This document shows, one piece after another, positions 1 to 12,004 of a DNA stretch of 64,000 nucleotides. The stretch's first letter is position 1, and each line of letters starts with the position of its first letter. Where the stretch lies: assembly GCA_002778195.1 (NCBI GenBank), contig PCDI01000003.1:1712295-1776294 (forward strand). The letters are read 5' to 3'. A model generated the notes under the pieces. The model worked only from the letters and a program-made list of their open reading frames with translations. It ran no database searches and was not told the origin of the DNA. This DNA comes from Raffaelea ambrosiae (taxonomy: Eukaryota > Ascomycota > Sordariomycetes > Ophiostomatales > Ophiostomataceae). Both the position numbers and the translations under genes were made by a program.

Positions 1-1106
1 GGACTTGCTTGTTCTTGTCAGCGGGCTGGGCCGCGGCTGCTTCTGCGCCAGCAGACGGTGGACCAGCCCCAGCACTGGCGCCACCAGTAGCACCGGCAGT
101 GTCGGCAGAACTGGCAGCGCCGGCAGCAGCATTTGCAGGAGCAGCTGAACTTCCGACGGCCTCTTCCGATTCCTGAACGGCTGCTGTCGATGTCAGCTGC
201 TGTCTGGCGGCCCCGGCATCACCTTCAGGAGCACCCTCGGCTGCCCCGCCGGCTCCTCCATCATTCTCCCGTTCGCCTTCCTCCTCTTGCTTCTTTTTCT
301 TTTGCTCCTCTTCGTCCTTCTTGCGCTTCTCTTCCTCTCTGGCTTCGCGCCGACGCTTCTCCAGCGCCTGCAGAGGCTGCGTGACCTTGTTGAGTAGATC
401 AGCCAGCAGTTGCATCACGGACGCGCTCTCCATGACCAGCTCCTTCTCCAGAAGCAGCAATAGCAAGTTGATGCCATAGCGGAAAGCCTTTGACTCTTTG
501 CCCTTGCCCTTGCGACTGCCAAAGGGCTTTCTAAGCGAGGCCCCGACGATATCGTGCTCCGTCAGAAACAGCGATGCAATGTGCTGGTTCTTGCTGCACA
601 AATCCACCAGCAGGTCGAGGCATTGCTGCACGATCAGCAGCGGCGAGCTCCCCAGATGCGTCTGCACGAGCGACGCTGCTGTTGATGATCGCTTAAGGCT
701 CACAGCAGATCCGGGAGTCGTTGTGATTGCTGTCGAGGAGCCTGCTGCGCCGACCGCTTTGGCTTCCTTGTCGCGCGGTGGTTGTCTGGCCTTGGACGAC
801 AGCTGGTTGAAGCAACGATCAACAGCATCCATGTCTGAGCTTCCATCCTGCAGAATCTGAAGCAGCGTGCTGATGATCTCCAGACGGCTCTGGCGGTTCT
901 GGCAGAGTCCAATGAACAGGCTGAAGAGTGACGCGCGGGAGGCGCCCTGCTGGGTCACAAACATAAGCCGCAGCAGGGTGGCAATGCCGGATTTGTCCAT
1001 CATCTGCACCACTGGTCGCCGCTCAACCTTGTCGACGGTGCTGCTGCCGCTGGCAGAGGCACCAGCTGGGGCACGGCTGCTGCCGCCGTTCTGTTGCTGC
1101 TGCTGC

Positions 1107-1138
<32 letters not shown>

Positions 1139-4100
1139 CTGTTCGTCACGCGGACGCGGCACTCTCTGTGGGGGTGGTCGGCGGCGCTCAGCCAGAGACC
1201 GGGCATGGGCCGCCATCTCGGGAGGCAGGCGATCGAGGAGCTCTTCTCCTTGCTCCATGAGAATCTGCTCCCGCAGGTCGGGCGGGAATGTCAGAAGGAT
1301 GCTGGCCGTGTCCATTTCCTGGGCAGCAGCGTCCGCTTCCTCGTTGGCGCCGCCGGCCTGGCGACGGTCTTCTTCACGTTGGCGCCGGCGCTGCTCCTGG
1401 CGTTCCTGCTGTACTATCTCCATACGCAAGTCTTCAGGAAGGGCATCTAGGAACGCGTTAAAGTTCTCGGCCTGCTCTCCCGTGGATTCAGCCTGCTGCC
1501 GTGCTTCAGACCGTCTAGCTGTGAGGGTACCAGCTATGACTTCCTCACGGAACTCCTCTGGAAGAGCTGCCAGGTATTCGGGGTCGATCCCTAGGCCTGT
1601 GATATCAATCTCCTCGCCCCGAATCGTGGTCATGACACGCTCCTGTGGCTCATCATTGTGGGCAGCAGCAGCAGCAGGGGCGCTGGCGCTGGCGCTAGCG
1701 CTGGCAGCCGCAGCCGCAGCATCTTCTCCTTCGCCGGCGGCCGCCGCACCAGCACTGCCAGTTGTCTCGACACCTTCCATGGGCTCAGAAATGTCTCTCT
1801 CGAGCTGGTCCTCGTCTCCCTCACGGGGTTCGTCTGATGACGGCAGGCCTGCGGTTTCAGCAGCTGCAGCTTCGGCGGTGGCAGCGGTGGCGGCAGCAAA
1901 TTCTGCAGCCTCGGCCTCCGCCGCAGCTCGGGCCTCCTCCTCAGCCTCGCGCTCGATACGCCGCTGCTCTTCCTGCGCAGCCTCTTCGCGCTCGCGAGCG
2001 GCCTTTTCCTCCGCTTCCTTGGCTTCGCGTACTCTCTTTTCTTCTTCTCTGCGCTTCCTCCGAAGCTCCTCTTCCAGGCGGTCTTGCTCCTTCTTGCGCT
2101 CGAGTTCCTTCCGAGCTTCATCGATGGCTGCCGGTCCCAGCATGGCCAGAATCCGATTGTATGTGGCCCTCGTGCATTTTTCACTGTAGTTGGCACCAAA
2201 CAGCATTCTGGTCTCGTGCAGCCAGCGATCGATGGTCGCCACGGAGCGGAAGGCAATGGCCTGATGCGGCTCCATCGTTGGCGACTCGCGCCGGGCGTCG
2301 GGCGGTCGCATCTCAGAGGCTAGACGGATATCTGGGTGGAATGGCAAGCTCAGCTCCCGAATTTCACCGCGAGGTCCCTGCTGTGTGATCTGGAAGTGGA
2401 CGGGGTGGCGGCCAGTCATATTCGGCAAAGACGCCATCAGATCATTAATGAAGGCTATTGGGTCTTCGTTCGCGCCGAAGAAACTGCCAGGGAGACCAAG
2501 ACGGAGCATGGGCGACGGGTTTGCTCCAGGACGAGCAGATTCGCGTTGGTTGTTTCCGGTACGACGGAGCAGAGGATTCGAGGCATCGTCCACGTTGGGA
2601 GAGGGACCAGTGCGGTCGTGTCGGAAGATGCCCCCAAAGTCTAACAGAGAGCGTGATGATTAGCAACAACTGTCGGCCAGACAAGCAATAACTAGCAGGG
2701 GTTATTATATATGACGCACCGTTCAGAGGATCACGGGCATTTGGGCTGAAAACAAATGGCGGGAATGGGCTACGCAACCCACCCTGGCGATGGCGGTGAT
2801 CCCGACCCGTGACATGATGATGGTGATGGTGGTGGTGCGGCTCCACCACCATTGTATCCCAGGTAAGGGCAGCAGGCATATCTGGCATCATTTGCTCATC
2901 GTCTGAGACAGAAGCTGTTAATATGGAGACGACTCAATGCAACTCCAATTGAGCAAAAAAATTGTGTCTGCACAACTTACTTGTATAGTCTTGGTCGTAG
3001 ACGTAGTCCTCCTCGTCCATGCCATCGTCCTCGTCCTCTTCTGTGTGGCGGAAAAAAAAATTGAAATCAGTCACCAGATCATTTTTCAGGCATATTGGCC
3101 GACATTTGATATATCAGAAGGGTATTCAAACTTACCGTCCTCCTCAACGCCGTCCTCCATATAAGGATCGTCGTAATGGCCGAGTCCGTCTTCTTCCTCC
3201 ATAAAGCCGGGACGAAGAGTGCGGACAATTTCATCAAAATTAAGTTCGTCGTCAGCAGTGGGGAGGTGGATCTCGACAGGGTGGTGCATATCGCCATGGC
3301 CCTCATCATAGTCGTCCTGCCCATCATCGTCTTCATCGTCGTCCTGGTCCTCATCGTCATCCTCGCCTTCGTCGCTGGTTTCGCTCTCCCAGCCAGAGGC
3401 GCCGTCGTCCTCCATCAGCTCGTCTTGGCCAATCTCCTCGATCGCTCCCTCGATATGGTCCTCAAGATCTTCCATGTCCTCGGAGCCTGCCTCGTCGTCG
3501 TCATCGTCATCATCATCGCCATCGTCGTCGTCGTCGTCTTCATCGTCGTCGTCGTCTTCGTCATCGTCGTCCATGACGAGTTCGACAACGCCATGCTCGC
3601 CGTGGAAACCTTCGACGTGTCCCATTTCCTCATCTTCGTCACTCATGTTTTCGTCGTCGCCCTCCGAGAGGTCATCATCGTACTCCATATCGCCCTCGTA
3701 CATGTCTTGATCCTCGTCCCCATCCGAGTCGGAAAATTCGGGTTCTCCACCCTCGAGCATGCCAAGAGAGGAGTTTCGGTACAGGTCCGGCGTCTCTTCG
3801 CGCTCGTCTTCCACATCGGACAGAGAGGATGCAGAGATGACGTCGTTATCCAAGGCATCCAGTAAGTCCGACGATGTGATCAGGTTGTAGCGGCTCAGCT
3901 CGACCGCGGTGGTAGTCAGCACATTGAGCACCTTCAAAATAGGCTTGAAAGTCTCCTTGGCGCTGGGGAACGCGAGGTCGACATCGGCAATGGACGCGGT
4001 CAGGGCGGCAATAAAGCCCTTCTCGTACATGAGACGGCGAATCTGCAAATGCGAGTGCGGGATAGCCGAGCTTGTGTAGGGGTTGTAAGCGACCATGGTG

Positions 4101-7100
4101 TCGCCACCGACCATGTAGACCATCAACTCGGCGAGAGCGGCCATCTTGGAATACCGAATGTCGATTGGCTCGTGAGACGAGGCCACCTCCTTGTAGGCTT
4201 TGAGCAGAGTGTCCAGCACAAACTTGCGCACGAAGAAAAGGTCCGAGTCAACGTCGAGTGCATAGGCATTCTTAGTGCGATCGACGTGGCTCTCACTGGT
4301 CTTCATCACGAGAGCGATCAGGAGCCGCCGGCCTTGGTCGGCCATGGCAGACTTCTTCTTGTCAGCGACCGTCTCCGTTAGCAGGGACCGATTCGCAGCC
4401 GGCCCACACAGAACATCGTGCATCAAGTAGTTTAGCACACTCGCGCGGGGCTTCACAGGGGTGTGCGTATGGAGGGTTACACCGCGCTTGAAGTTGATGA
4501 ACTCGATCTTGGCACGTGTGTAGCCGCAGAGGAGCTCCGTGAGACAGAACATCAAAAAGCCCCGGAACACGAAAATCGGATGATCCGCTGTTTGGAAGGG
4601 CCGGGGAGTCTTCTTGTCCTTCTCCTCGTCCTTGCTCTCCGTGGCTGCCTCCTCTTGAGAAGCAGGCGCAACAAGCGAGGCGGACGAGCGGTTTCCAGGC
4701 GTTGAAGTACTGGAATCCGCACCAGGCAGGCGGGGCGTGCTCGGGATGTCAGTCCCAAGTGGCGTCTTGGACGTTTCCTTGGTAGCGGAGGGCAGGTCGG
4801 CATCGTCCACTCGTTGGTAGGTCATCAGCTGGTCCAGTAGGAAGGTGACCACACCGTCTGGGTTTTCGACAATGGGACGGTGCTTGTGCTCAACAGCTGC
4901 TTCGGCCTTTGACGCGTCTGGCATGTCCTTGTCATGGCTGCCACCACCGCTGGGCTCCTGGGTCTTGGAGGTGCTGGGCCCGTTGGTTGGGTCGCCAGCA
5001 GCTGTGGCAGCTGTGGCAGCTGTGGCGGCTGTGGCGGCTGTGGCGGCTGTGGCGGCGGTCTCGGTCGATGGGCGGATGTCGTTTATATTGAGTTCCTCGG
5101 TGGCCTGGACAGTTGGTCCGACCGAGTCATCGTTGGATGTCACCATAGTGACGGACGCCCCGTTGCCACCACTCGCAGACCCGCCTGTAGCAGGCGAGCG
5201 GTCGTTGTCTTTCAGTGTAACCGAGAAGGTGTGCCGCTGCACAGCCTCGGCAGAGCTGGCTGTCGGCCAGCGCGAGATCTTGAGTGATTCGTTCACGACA
5301 GACACAAACACGTCGAGATCCCGCATGGCGTCAGCAGATAGGTGTTGCAGGAACGAGGCGAGGTCGTGTGACCGCTGGCTCCGGTGGTGCGACGACAACT
5401 CAAAGAAGAAACGGATGTCCGAGCGCATGATCGCTCGCAGCACTTCTTCATCTTCGATGATGTGCCGGAGGATAATGATCACGTTTGCGCCGATGCGAGA
5501 CTCCTTAAATCCAGTTGACCCGATACCGGACAGCTGCTTGACCATAAGAAACAGGCGCTGCAGGTTTTTCTTGTCCCCCATGAGCTTGGCTGCCTCACGC
5601 CTCCTCGTGAGAATAACCAGAATGCGGCTGACGGATACAGCGAGGACCTCTTCTTTACCAACACGCGGGAGAATGTCGAGTACGGACGTCAGAAGATCGG
5701 CCCGCTGGCGGTTGCTGAGGATAGGGTGCTTTTCCTCGATCTGGATTTTCTCAATGGTTTCAGACTCCAGCGTAGGCAGCTTCCACTTCACATCGGCCTG
5801 CTGCTCATCCTCCGTAATGAGGAGCTCAAACAAAAGGAAAAAGTGCGGCAACCACGGTGGCAGGTCGTCCGAGCTTCCCGGGGGGATCTTGAGGAACCCA
5901 ATCAGCTCGTCAATATTGTCCCTGAGCGTGTCTGTGGTGGTGCGGAAGAATGCCTCGAAGTCCTGCAACAGCAGACAGAGGAGATGTACGTATGCCGCAA
6001 TGCTGCGTGCATTGTTCTTTTTGGTCTCTTCATCAATAGAAAAGGACATCAGTATCTCGACCAGAGTCGTGCCCACTTCTTCGTGTACGCTGGACGAAGC
6101 ATCGGCAGGCTTCAAGATGGTAGTCGATATCAGCTCAGACATCTCGAAGATCGCATCAGGGTGCATCTGGAGAACACCGAGGCAGCGGTCGATAAGATCG
6201 CCGCGGAGTTTCTCGCGCTCTGCCTCTAGGTCTTCTTTGGTCAAGGGGGCCGGTGCAGGGGGTACAGCGGCGGCGCTGCCTTCGCCCGTGCCCGGGTCCG
6301 GGGCCACCATATCTGCAGCATCTTCTTCTGGATGAGTGGGTTCTATCAACAACTCTTCCAGCTCGCTGGAGTCGTTACCGTCCAGAGCCATCGGGTCTGC
6401 TCGGTAAACGGCGGTCAATGGGTAGAACAACTCTTCGCCCGGGGGGTGTGCTCCTGCTGGCGTTACTGTGCCGGGCGTTCCCGATGCCGACCCGGCAGGG
6501 TTGTTTGCCGTGACACGACTGGTTGGTGCCGAGGGAAGCTCAGATGGACAGGCGTCTTCAGGGGGGACGGGGTGGCGTGGCCCGGCGACGCCGGAGGTAT
6601 ACGCCTGGCAGTACTCGATGGCCAGATCAATAGCCCCACCGGAGCGGTACACGGCTTCGCAGGCAAGATCCCAAGGGTAGTTGTCATGCTCCGCAAGCAG
6701 CCCCCGATGCTCAGCCCAGCGGAAAGGCACCGGGGCACGGCCGAAAATGTTGGTTATGGGCTGGCTGGGTCTGGTCGCTCTGGTGAAGCATCCCAGTTCC
6801 ATGTCGCCGGCACAGATTATCTTCATGATTTCGACAATCTTCGACAGGACAGGCGTGGAGATCTTGTCGACGACGCTGCTCTTCCAGAGCTCCACGACCG
6901 TGGGGAATATGCCCATGCGTACTTCCAGCACGAGCTGCCTGTCTGGCTGGTAGCGGCGCTCAGCGATACGCGAGAAGATGGACACGTGGTTCACGGAGTC
7001 GATAATGTTCCGCCCGGACGCCAAAACGGCGTACAGATCGAGGATCCTCTTCATTCCAATAGCAGCCAGATACAACTGTGCAGAGTCGTTCGGCTCCCGT

Positions 7101-10100
7101 GGTTCGCTCTCAATCTCTTTGGCGAAGCCGCGCAACATGGTGTTCAAAGTGTCAAAGCCACCCTGCGTCTGGAAGGCCATCAAAACAGGAATCACAACAT
7201 TGGTGATGGCAGTACCACCGGGGCGCTCGCTGTGGCGAGTATGGTCGATCAGCATTTCGTGCAAGGCCTCCAGCATCAGATTCCGATGTTTGTGACCCGT
7301 GGCGGTTGCCGCATCGATGGTCCGCAGTTGGCCCAGAACCGTCTTTGCGAGCGCTTCGGCAAGCTGCAGATGGCGGTACCGGACGAAAGGCTCGCGCTCT
7401 CTTCTAGGCAGTAAGGACTTGCCGAGGTTTTGGAAGAGAGGAAAGGTGGCGGGCATGAATGACCGGAACAACGCTCGGAGAGTCTGGAAGTTCTGATAGG
7501 GCGGCGTCAACTGCTCCTCCCGGGTCAGCTTGTCTGACGCTGCGGCCGGAACGGACGAGGAGCCCCCCGGAGCAGCATCGGCATCAGCCCCTGGTTCGCT
7601 CGATTGGGGAAGAGCACGGGTCGAGAGAACATCAGATACAGGCAGTTCCTGTGTGTTTTCGGCAGCTTCTGAGTCCAAAGCCGGGTTGGCGCTACCGGTA
7701 GCAGCGGCAGCCGTCAGACCGGGCCCATTGATCAAGACGTCCAAGGTAGGAGTGGTTTTGCGCGACCAGTGGCTCGGAACAGCTGCCGTGATGGCTGCCT
7801 CTTCGTTCATAACAAACATGAGGAAGGGACCCAAGTGGTCGACGAGCTTCTTATAGTAATCATACACATTCACAGAATACATCGATGCATTTTCCTGCCG
7901 CAGTCCCTGTCGTGTAAAGGGAAAGCAAACATTCAATGCACTGAGCAGGTGCTGGGTCTTCAGCAGAGCCTTGATCATGGCTGTACCTTCGGCAATGCGT
8001 TCTGGGGACGGGGTCTCGCCGACGCGGATGAAGGGAGCGAAGAAGGACTGGTAGTTGGAAGTGGAGGCGTCGGAGCTCGTGCCAGAAGTCGTGTTGTCGT
8101 CAGTGGCGTCGACTGCCTTACCCTTGCCTTTCTTGCTGGATTTGTTGTCATCTTCGCTGTTGCTCTCGGTGTCCATGCTTGCTCCCGTCGTCGCGTCGTC
8201 GTCGTCGCCGCCGCCGCTCTTCTGCTTCATCAGCGGAGAGAGGTCCTCCATGGCGTGCAGTGTCCGGTAGACAAGCGAAGGCAATCCAATGACGGCCGAC
8301 TGCTCCAGAACTTGATTGAGGATGCCTTGGAGGCCCCGAATGATGGGCGTGTTGGGTTGGTTGAAGGACATGCCAGGGGACACGATCAGGTCCAAGACCA
8401 GCTCAGTGCCGCCTTTTTCGACGAAGGGCTCCAGCATCGCATTGCTGAGGTAATCAGTGAGGAACATGGTCGTCGCGTTGATGTACGGACTCGCGTCGTC
8501 GCGGGCGGCAGGCGTAGAGGTCATAGAGCTGCCCTGGCCGTCGCTCGGCACAGTGGCATTGGCATCAAGCATCTCAACATCCTCACCGCCGGACGCAGTA
8601 TTGCCGCTGTCCTTGCCCTTGGCCGTTGCCGGCCTCGAATCGGACTCCGTTGACGGCGTTGGCACCAGCTTCACACCCCAGTTTGCCGTTCGGGCCTTGG
8701 TCTTGGACAAGTAGACAACACGGCTCACCATGTCCAGCACGGCGTTGGAGATGGTCGGCCGCAGCGTGGGATGGTGCCTGGCCAGCTCGTCGAAATTGCC
8801 TCCGATCGTAGTGGGCAGATTGGGCTCAATTTCCATGCATCGGACGTGTGCGGGGCTCTCAAACACCTCGAAATAACTCTCGATCGCACCAGACGTAACG
8901 ACCATTCGGCGACCCGTATTGTTGAGAGAGATGGAGTTGAGGATGGAAGGGATGGCGCCGATGGCTTCGGCAGACGGAAGAATGCCACCAGCCAGGACAT
9001 GGTCTCGTGGCTTGGCCAGCTCCTCGTCGGACAAGGGCCGCTTCCGCCCGTCTCCGTCAAAGGCCGGGTCATCATCTGAATCCGGGGTATCACGTCCGTC
9101 TTCCTCGCCATTGCCATTGCCACCGTTGTCAGCGCCGTTGGGGTCCGGGTTGGCAATGGCATCGCCTGCGGAGCTCGCGCCGCCAGCAGCAGTTTCCTGG
9201 GCATCATCAGCAGTTTCGCCGGCCGCCTCGCCGGATACTCCACCGCCTTCGCCCCCATTGCCTGTGCCATTGGCGCCATTCCGATCGCCTTCACTCTTTC
9301 CCTGTGCCTTGGGCTGCTCTGGCAGTGCCCGGCCGGTGATGGTCTCGAGGAAGGTCTGGATCAGGCCGGACTCGGACAGCGCAGCAAAGCTCGTAGGGTC
9401 GTGGTTGATGAAGTGGCTCAGAGTCGTAGCAGCATTCGTCCAGACGACAGAGCCGTACAGAGACATGTTCTCCAGGATGCTGCGAATACTCTGTAACAGC
9501 TGTGTATTGTCGACAATGTTCCGCAGCAGTCGGTCTGTACCCGGGCCAAATTGGAACGATCGCGACATGAGGTGGTAGACGAACTTCAGCAGGAATTTGA
9601 GAGTCTGCTGATGGTAGAACGGGATCTCGTAGTCGATGGCACTGCAGCGCATCTCGGGCTTGGTGCAGTCGCCAGCCTTGACGAGCTGCTGAGCACTGGC
9701 TGTAGTGTCCACAAGCAGTTGAGACACAACATCCAGGCCGTGGGCACTGGCAAACGGCTGGAAGGATGCAGGGAAGTTGAGGACCACGGTGTCCAGGAAC
9801 GTGACAACGACCAGGTAGAAGCGCTCAGCAGTCTTGGAGCGGACCTTGAGCGTTTCGATAAGGATGTCCATCAGCCCAGCTGGCATCATTTCAGGCATGC
9901 TAGTGCCGGCGGTCAGATGCAACGTGAGCGAGAAAAGCTGTTTACGCCATTCGTCGTTGTCGATCATCTCGGTGCGGGTCTCTGGCTTGTCTTCCTTCAT
10001 GTTGGCCACAGCCTTGCGCAACACATAGAGCAAAACTCCGTGGTTAACGCTAACGTTAACGGCTGACATGACGTCGGCTGTCTTGAATGGGAAAGAAGAC

Positions 10101-12004
10101 AGGCTCTCCAGCAACTGCAGGGCGATGGTCTGCAGCCAGATGGGCACCGGGGTAGAGCCAGCACCGGGGCGGATGAGCTCTGCCAGCTGGTAGGCCAACT
10201 GGAAGCGGCGAGGCTCCTCAAAGTCCTGCTTGAGAACGCGCTCCATGAAGGGGCCGTCCTCTGGGTAGATGAAAGCCATGTTGGTGATGGCGAGCAGGCG
10301 CACAGCAAGAGCCAGCTGGCGATCCTCGACGGTTCCCAACAGGGCCTTGGAGATGCGAATGCGGCTCCAGAGCTCATATCGAGACGAGGTTGGCATCTCC
10401 GCCGGGCACCGCGCCATGAGCTCGTACACAGAACGCAACTGAAGCATGCGAGAGGGAATCTCAAATGTACGCTGGCCCGAGTTGTCCTCCGCAGCGGCGG
10501 CAAAGGTGCCCGGCGAGCGGGTGTTGCTGGGTGTGACCGGCGACGAGGCAGGATCGTCGGCAGCGCTGCGCTCTGTCCGCGGCGTCCGCTGCGCACTGCC
10601 TGATGTGTGGCTGTGGCGCAGAGGAGTCGGCGTAGAGGGCATGGACGAGGAGGCCGCGCCTCGATCTGCCCCACCGGCTGTATGGCTGTGCGTAGTGTCG
10701 TGGTCGGACGACGAGAACGCATCTGCTGGTCGCGGAGGATGCTCTGGATAGTATGTGATCTTGATATCGCCCCAGGCCTGCCATAGGGACGCGCCGTCCT
10801 CGCCATGCTCGGCTGCGTTGCCATGCTTTTCCGTGCTGTCCGCCGGGCCAGGGGTGGCGATGGCGATGAAGTCGTTCGTGTACATGGATGTCACAGTCTT
10901 CGACGTGGCTGCCGGTGTCGACGTGGGTCCGCCATGCGCCTTTTCTTTCCCCTTGCTGCTGCTGCCCGCCGGCGTGGTCAGCTCTCCTCCATTCTGTGCG
11001 GCAGAGCCGGGTGTCGACGGGTGTCGGCGGTGGTGGGCGACAGAGGGCGCGGAGAAGCTGGAGACCGGGGTCTTGACAAAGGGCTGGGCAAGCTGTTGAA
11101 CACGGCTCAAGTCGATATCGTAATGGTTCTGCAGAAGCGCCTGGTGAAAGGCGCGTGACGAAGTGTTCGACCGCTTGTACGATGCGTGATAGCGCAGAGC
11201 CAGCTGGTGGCCGACCTGCAGAGTGGCCTTGGTGACGTCGAGCGAGGAGGTGTTGAGGAGGTTGCTGAGGTGGGCGCTGCTGGCGTAGATGCTACGGTTG
11301 CCGCAGTGCTGCAGCAGCTTCCTCGAGAAGGCCAGGATGGCCAGCACGAGCTGGCAGTCGCCGTCCGAGCCAAAGCCGGCCCTGGCCAGCTCGTCAGCGC
11401 CCCATTTGTGTGAGGGATCTCGGAAGTCGACGGCGTGGGGGCTTGTCTGGAGGAGGACGTCGCAGGCGAAGTCGCGGGTCTGCGGAGCGTCGAGCTGGTA
11501 GGTAGCGACGATGCACTCGATTATGTTGTCAAAGCGATTAAGGAGCGGGATCCAGTGGTACATGTCGCCGCGTGGCAGCGGCCATGGTGCAGGAAACTGG
11601 TCGAGCTTGGCGGGGAGCAGGGGCAACGGGGTGTTGGTGGCCGACTGGACATAGTCGGACAGCCAGGGAGACTGGAGAGCGGGAGAGTTAGCAGGTCATC
11701 GTAGACGGCGAGAGACGCAGAGAGGAAGACTGGGAGCCAAACAAGACGCGATGGCGGTGATGGAAGCTCGGAGAAGCAGCGACAGGGCAGATGATGAAAT
11801 CATCGACCAAAGTCGAAGCTAGAGCCTCGCCCCCCCCAAAAAAAACTGAAAAAAAGACCACAGAAGGAGATGGAACCCAGAGGAAAACGGGACACAAAAG
11901 ATACGACGGAGCAGTCCAACACAAATTCTGACGGGGGAACGGCCGGAAACACTCACCATCGACTCCCGATGCTTGGCCTGCAGAATCTTGGAGATCTTCA
12001 CCAT
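1..12004 (-). CDS. TOM1: Tom1/HUWE1-family HECT E3 ubiquitin ligase, 3' end beyond window
   Basis: Giant E3 ubiquitin ligase; family members ubiquitinate excess histones, ribosomal proteins and mRNA-export factors. About 3820 residues are visible. Exons (minus strand): 12004-11957, 11671-3136, 3040-2981, 2902-2720 and 2640 to the left edge; frames join exactly. The start ATG gives MVKISKILQ. The N-terminal 1300 residues are armadillo-like, as in the DUF908/DUF913 region of the family. A very acidic tract is coded at about 3290-3740. NPLLRRTG (about 2560-2590) precedes ubiquitin-binding-motif-like helices at 1200-1600 (DPEYLAALPEEFREEV, LDALPEDLRMEIV), matching the DUF4414 region. Low-complexity inserts include eight His (2814-2837), 17 Gln (1091-1141) and an Ala-Thr-Ala repeat (5001-5054). 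The HECT catalytic domain is not in the window; its existence is inferred from the family. Divergent from the PRPP synthetase gene. Confidence 0.95.
1091..1141 (-). repeat. CAG/CAA tract encoding 17 glutamines
   Basis: A run of 17 CTG/TTG triplets on the plus strand reads as CAG/CAA glutamine codons in the Tom1 frame. The CAA interruptions would be expected to slow slippage. Confidence 0.9.
2814..2837 (-). repeat. Eight-histidine tract in Tom1
   Basis: Eight consecutive His codons (CAC and CAT mixed) lie in exon 4 of the Tom1 gene, between VVEP and VTGRDH. Mixed codons and in-frame flanking sequence argue for a natural tract, not a tag. Confidence 0.9.
5001..5054 (-). repeat. 9-bp minisatellite, six copies, inside Tom1 exon 2
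   Basis: Six tandem copies of GCTGTGGC(A/G) on the plus strand encode repeated Ala-Thr-Ala in the Tom1 linker. The two A-type copies are followed by four G-type copies. The unit length is a multiple of three, so copy-number change keeps the frame. Confidence 0.95.

Noticed and set aside
867..2189. Long plus-strand open frame, Ser/Arg-rich
   Set aside because: Antisense shadow of the Tom1 coding exon; composition simply mirrors Glu/Ala codons and no family similarity.
2814..2837. Eight-His run as vector tag contamination
   Set aside because: Mixed CAC/CAT codons, in frame within conserved Tom1 exons, no flanking vector sequence.
3176..3865. Hydrophobic Val/Ile-rich plus-strand frame resembling membrane segments
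   Set aside because: Complement of the Asp/Glu (GAC/GAT/GAG) acidic tract of Tom1; the Val/Ile runs are codon artefacts.
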